Shown: positions 20,990 to 22,293 of the stretch, in pieces
Layout of the letters: each line of letters opens with the position of its first letter
How positions within the stretch are numbered: position 1 is the stretch's first letter
Assembly (NCBI GenBank): GCA_036796255.1
Contig: DAIRDH010000055.1
Span: 1 to 22,293, forward strand
DNA length: 22,293 nucleotides
Direction of reading: 5' to 3'
Source of the DNA: T3Sed10-241 sp036796255
Lineage (GTDB): Bacteria; Bacteroidota; Bacteroidia; Flavobacteriales_D; Cryomorphaceae
Notes under the pieces: generated by a model
What the model saw: only the letters and a program-made list of their open reading frames with translations
What the model was told of the DNA's origin: nothing
Databases searched by the model: none
Position numbers and translations under genes: made by a program

Positions 20990-22293
20990 ATGCGCAAACT
21001 CTTTTTGTTCACACTGGTTCTGGCCTTGCTCGCTTGCAGCAAGCGCAAGGATCACAGCGATTTAATGGTATTTCGGTACAATGAGTCGGCGGGCATTAGC
21101 TCACTCGACCCTGCATTCAGCCGCAACCTGGAGAACATCTGGGCCTGCAACATGCTGTACCGCGGCCTGGTGCAAATAGACGATCAGCTCGAGGTGCAGC
21201 CCTCCATCGCACGCAGCTGGGACATTGACAGCACAGGCACATGCTACACCTTCCACCTGCGCAATGATGTTTATTTTAATGACCATGAGGTATTTGAAGG
21301 GGGTAAAGGGCCAGCTGTAAAGGCAGCTGACTTTGTGTACAGCTTTGAGCGCCTTCTCGATCCGAAGCTGGCCAGCCCTGGTACCTGGGTGTTTGGCAGC
21401 GTGCATCCAGAACGCCCCTTTGAAGCCATTGACGACTCTACGCTTGTCATCCGTCTGGCAAAACCCTTTCCGCCATTTCTGGGCCTGCTAGGCATGCAGT
21501 ATTGCGCTGTGGTGCCCGAGGCTGCAGTGAAGCGCTATGGCGATGATTTTCGCAAGCATCCGGTAGGTACAGGGCCCTTTCGCTTTCACTTCTGGATTGA
21601 AAATTCCAGGCTGGTGCTGATGAAGAACGAGCGCTACTTTGAGCGCGATGAGGCAGGCGAAGCGCTGCCTTACCTCGATGCCGTATCCGTGTCGTTCATC
21701 CCCGACAAGAGTGCGGCTTACCTCGACCTGCTCAAGGGCAATTTTGAATTTATGTCGGGCCTGCACAGCAGCTACAAGGATGAATTGCTTGCGGGCGATG
21801 GCAGCCTCAATCCGCTGTACGAAGGGCAATTGTATTTGCAGAAGCATCCTTTTCTGAAAACCGATTACCTGGGCTTTGTCGTGGAGCCGCCTTCCGGCAA
21901 AAGGGGCCCCTGGCACGATGCCGATTTGCGGAAAGCAGTGAGTTACGGCATAGACCGGCAGGGCATGGTGCGCTACCTGCGCAACAACGTGTACGCCGCT
22001 GCCGATGGCGGATTTATACCCCGCGGCATGCCGGCCTACCAGGAAGGCAGTGGCTACACTTACAGGCCCGATTCGGTGCGGGCGATACTGCAGCGAAAGG
22101 GATATCCCGGTGGCAAAGGCCTGCCTACGCTCACTTTGAGCACCACGAGCGATTATGTAGACTTGTGCGAATACGCGCAGCATCAGCTCAGCGAATTTGG
22201 GATTCCGCTCAAAGTCGATGTGCTTCCCGCTTCAGTGCATCGGGAGCGCTCAGCACGCGGCGATTTGGAATTCTTCCGCAAGTCGTGGCTGGC
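20990..22293 (+). CDS. ABC transporter peptide-binding lipoprotein (partial)
   Basis: The frame opens at ATG 20990 and runs to the window edge without a stop, giving 434 complete residues of a protein that should be about 500-550. The signal peptide MRKLFLFTLVLALLAC ends in a lipobox with Cys16. The body matches the family 5 solute-binding proteins (DppA/OppA-like, SBP_bac_5): FRYNESAGISSLDPAFSR, LYRGLVQIDDQLEVQPSIA, YTFHLRNDVYFND, AADFVYSFERLLDP, VGTGPFRF, and DADLRKAVSYGIDRQGMV. It would deliver oligopeptides or similar ligands to a permease; the permease genes are not in the window. The start is 26 bases after ackA. Confidence 0.92.
   Translation, partial: MRKLFLFTLVLALLACSKRKDHSDLMVFRYNESAGISSLDPAFSRNLENIWACNMLYRGLVQIDDQLEVQPSIARSWDIDSTGTCYTFHLRNDVYFNDHEVFEGGKGPAVKAADFVYSFERLLDPKLASPGTWVFGSVHPERPFEAIDDSTLVIRLAKPFPPFLGLLGMQYCAVVPEAAVKRYGDDFRKHPVGTGPFRFHFWIENSRLVLMKNERYFERDEAGEALPYLDAVSVSFIPDKSAAYLDLLKGNFEFMSGLHSSYKDELLAGDGSLNPLYEGQLYLQKHPFLKTDYLGFVVEPPSGKRGPWHDADLRKAVSYGIDRQGMVRYLRNNVYAAADGGFIPRGMPAYQEGSGYTYRPDSVRAILQRKGYPGGKGLPTLTLSTTSDYVDLCEYAQHQLSEFGIPLKVDVLPASVHRERSARGDLEFFRKSWL

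Overview
The window looks like chromosome of a member of the Bacteroidota. The evidence is the gene families (DUF4159 next to rsmE, SprB-like repeats joined to a FISUMP domain, a Pta with an extra N-terminal half), the absence of clear Shine-Dalgarno sequences, and several start codons a few bases to a few tens of bases after a TAnnTTTG-type -7 box, the Bacteroidota promoter signature. I would not assign a genus. Most of the window is G+C-rich (about 55-60% in the lines I counted by eye); the first 1.5 kb is clearly AT-rich (about 35% in one counted line) and looks imported.

Layout. 1-1852: an AT-rich single gene on the minus strand encoding an ApeA-like HEPN RNase (abortive-infection defence), bracketed by a 9-bp inverted repeat, with a perfect hairpin and a structured spacer on its upstream side. 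1853-3246: rsmE and a secreted DUF4159 protein, minus strand, translationally coupled. 3247-4272: a gene-free kilobase full of repeats: four 21-bp units, a long imperfect hairpin, a 39-nt palindromic insert, and an array of about 93-bp units with a higher-order 279-bp duplication. 4273-10119: a complete seven-gene Mrp/Mnh cation/proton antiporter operon, mrpA to mrpG. 10116-13437: a bifunctional PBP1A and an M23-LysM peptidoglycan hydrolase, minus strand, convergent with the Mrp operon and sharing a palindromic stop region with it. 13775-20963: central metabolism on the plus strand: formate-tetrahydrofolate ligase (fhs), a small methyltransferase, a SprB/FISUMP lipoprotein, phosphate acetyltransferase (pta) and acetate kinase (ackA). 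20990 to the end: the start of a lipoprotein ABC-transporter peptide-binding component, cut by the window edge.

How it fits together. The Mrp complex would exchange cytoplasmic Na+ for external H+ and so give salt and pH tolerance. PBP1A and the M23 protein build and cut the cell wall. Pta and AckA turn acetyl-CoA into acetate plus ATP, and Fhs links formate to the folate C1 pool at the expense (or, in reverse, the gain) of ATP. Apart from the ApeA-like cassette and the repeat region, this is a housekeeping neighbourhood. I found no tRNA, rRNA, CRISPR array, transposase, integrase or convincing rho-independent terminator. The most unusual material is the repeat kilobase at 3309-4184 and the inverted-repeat-bounded defence gene at 50-1572.
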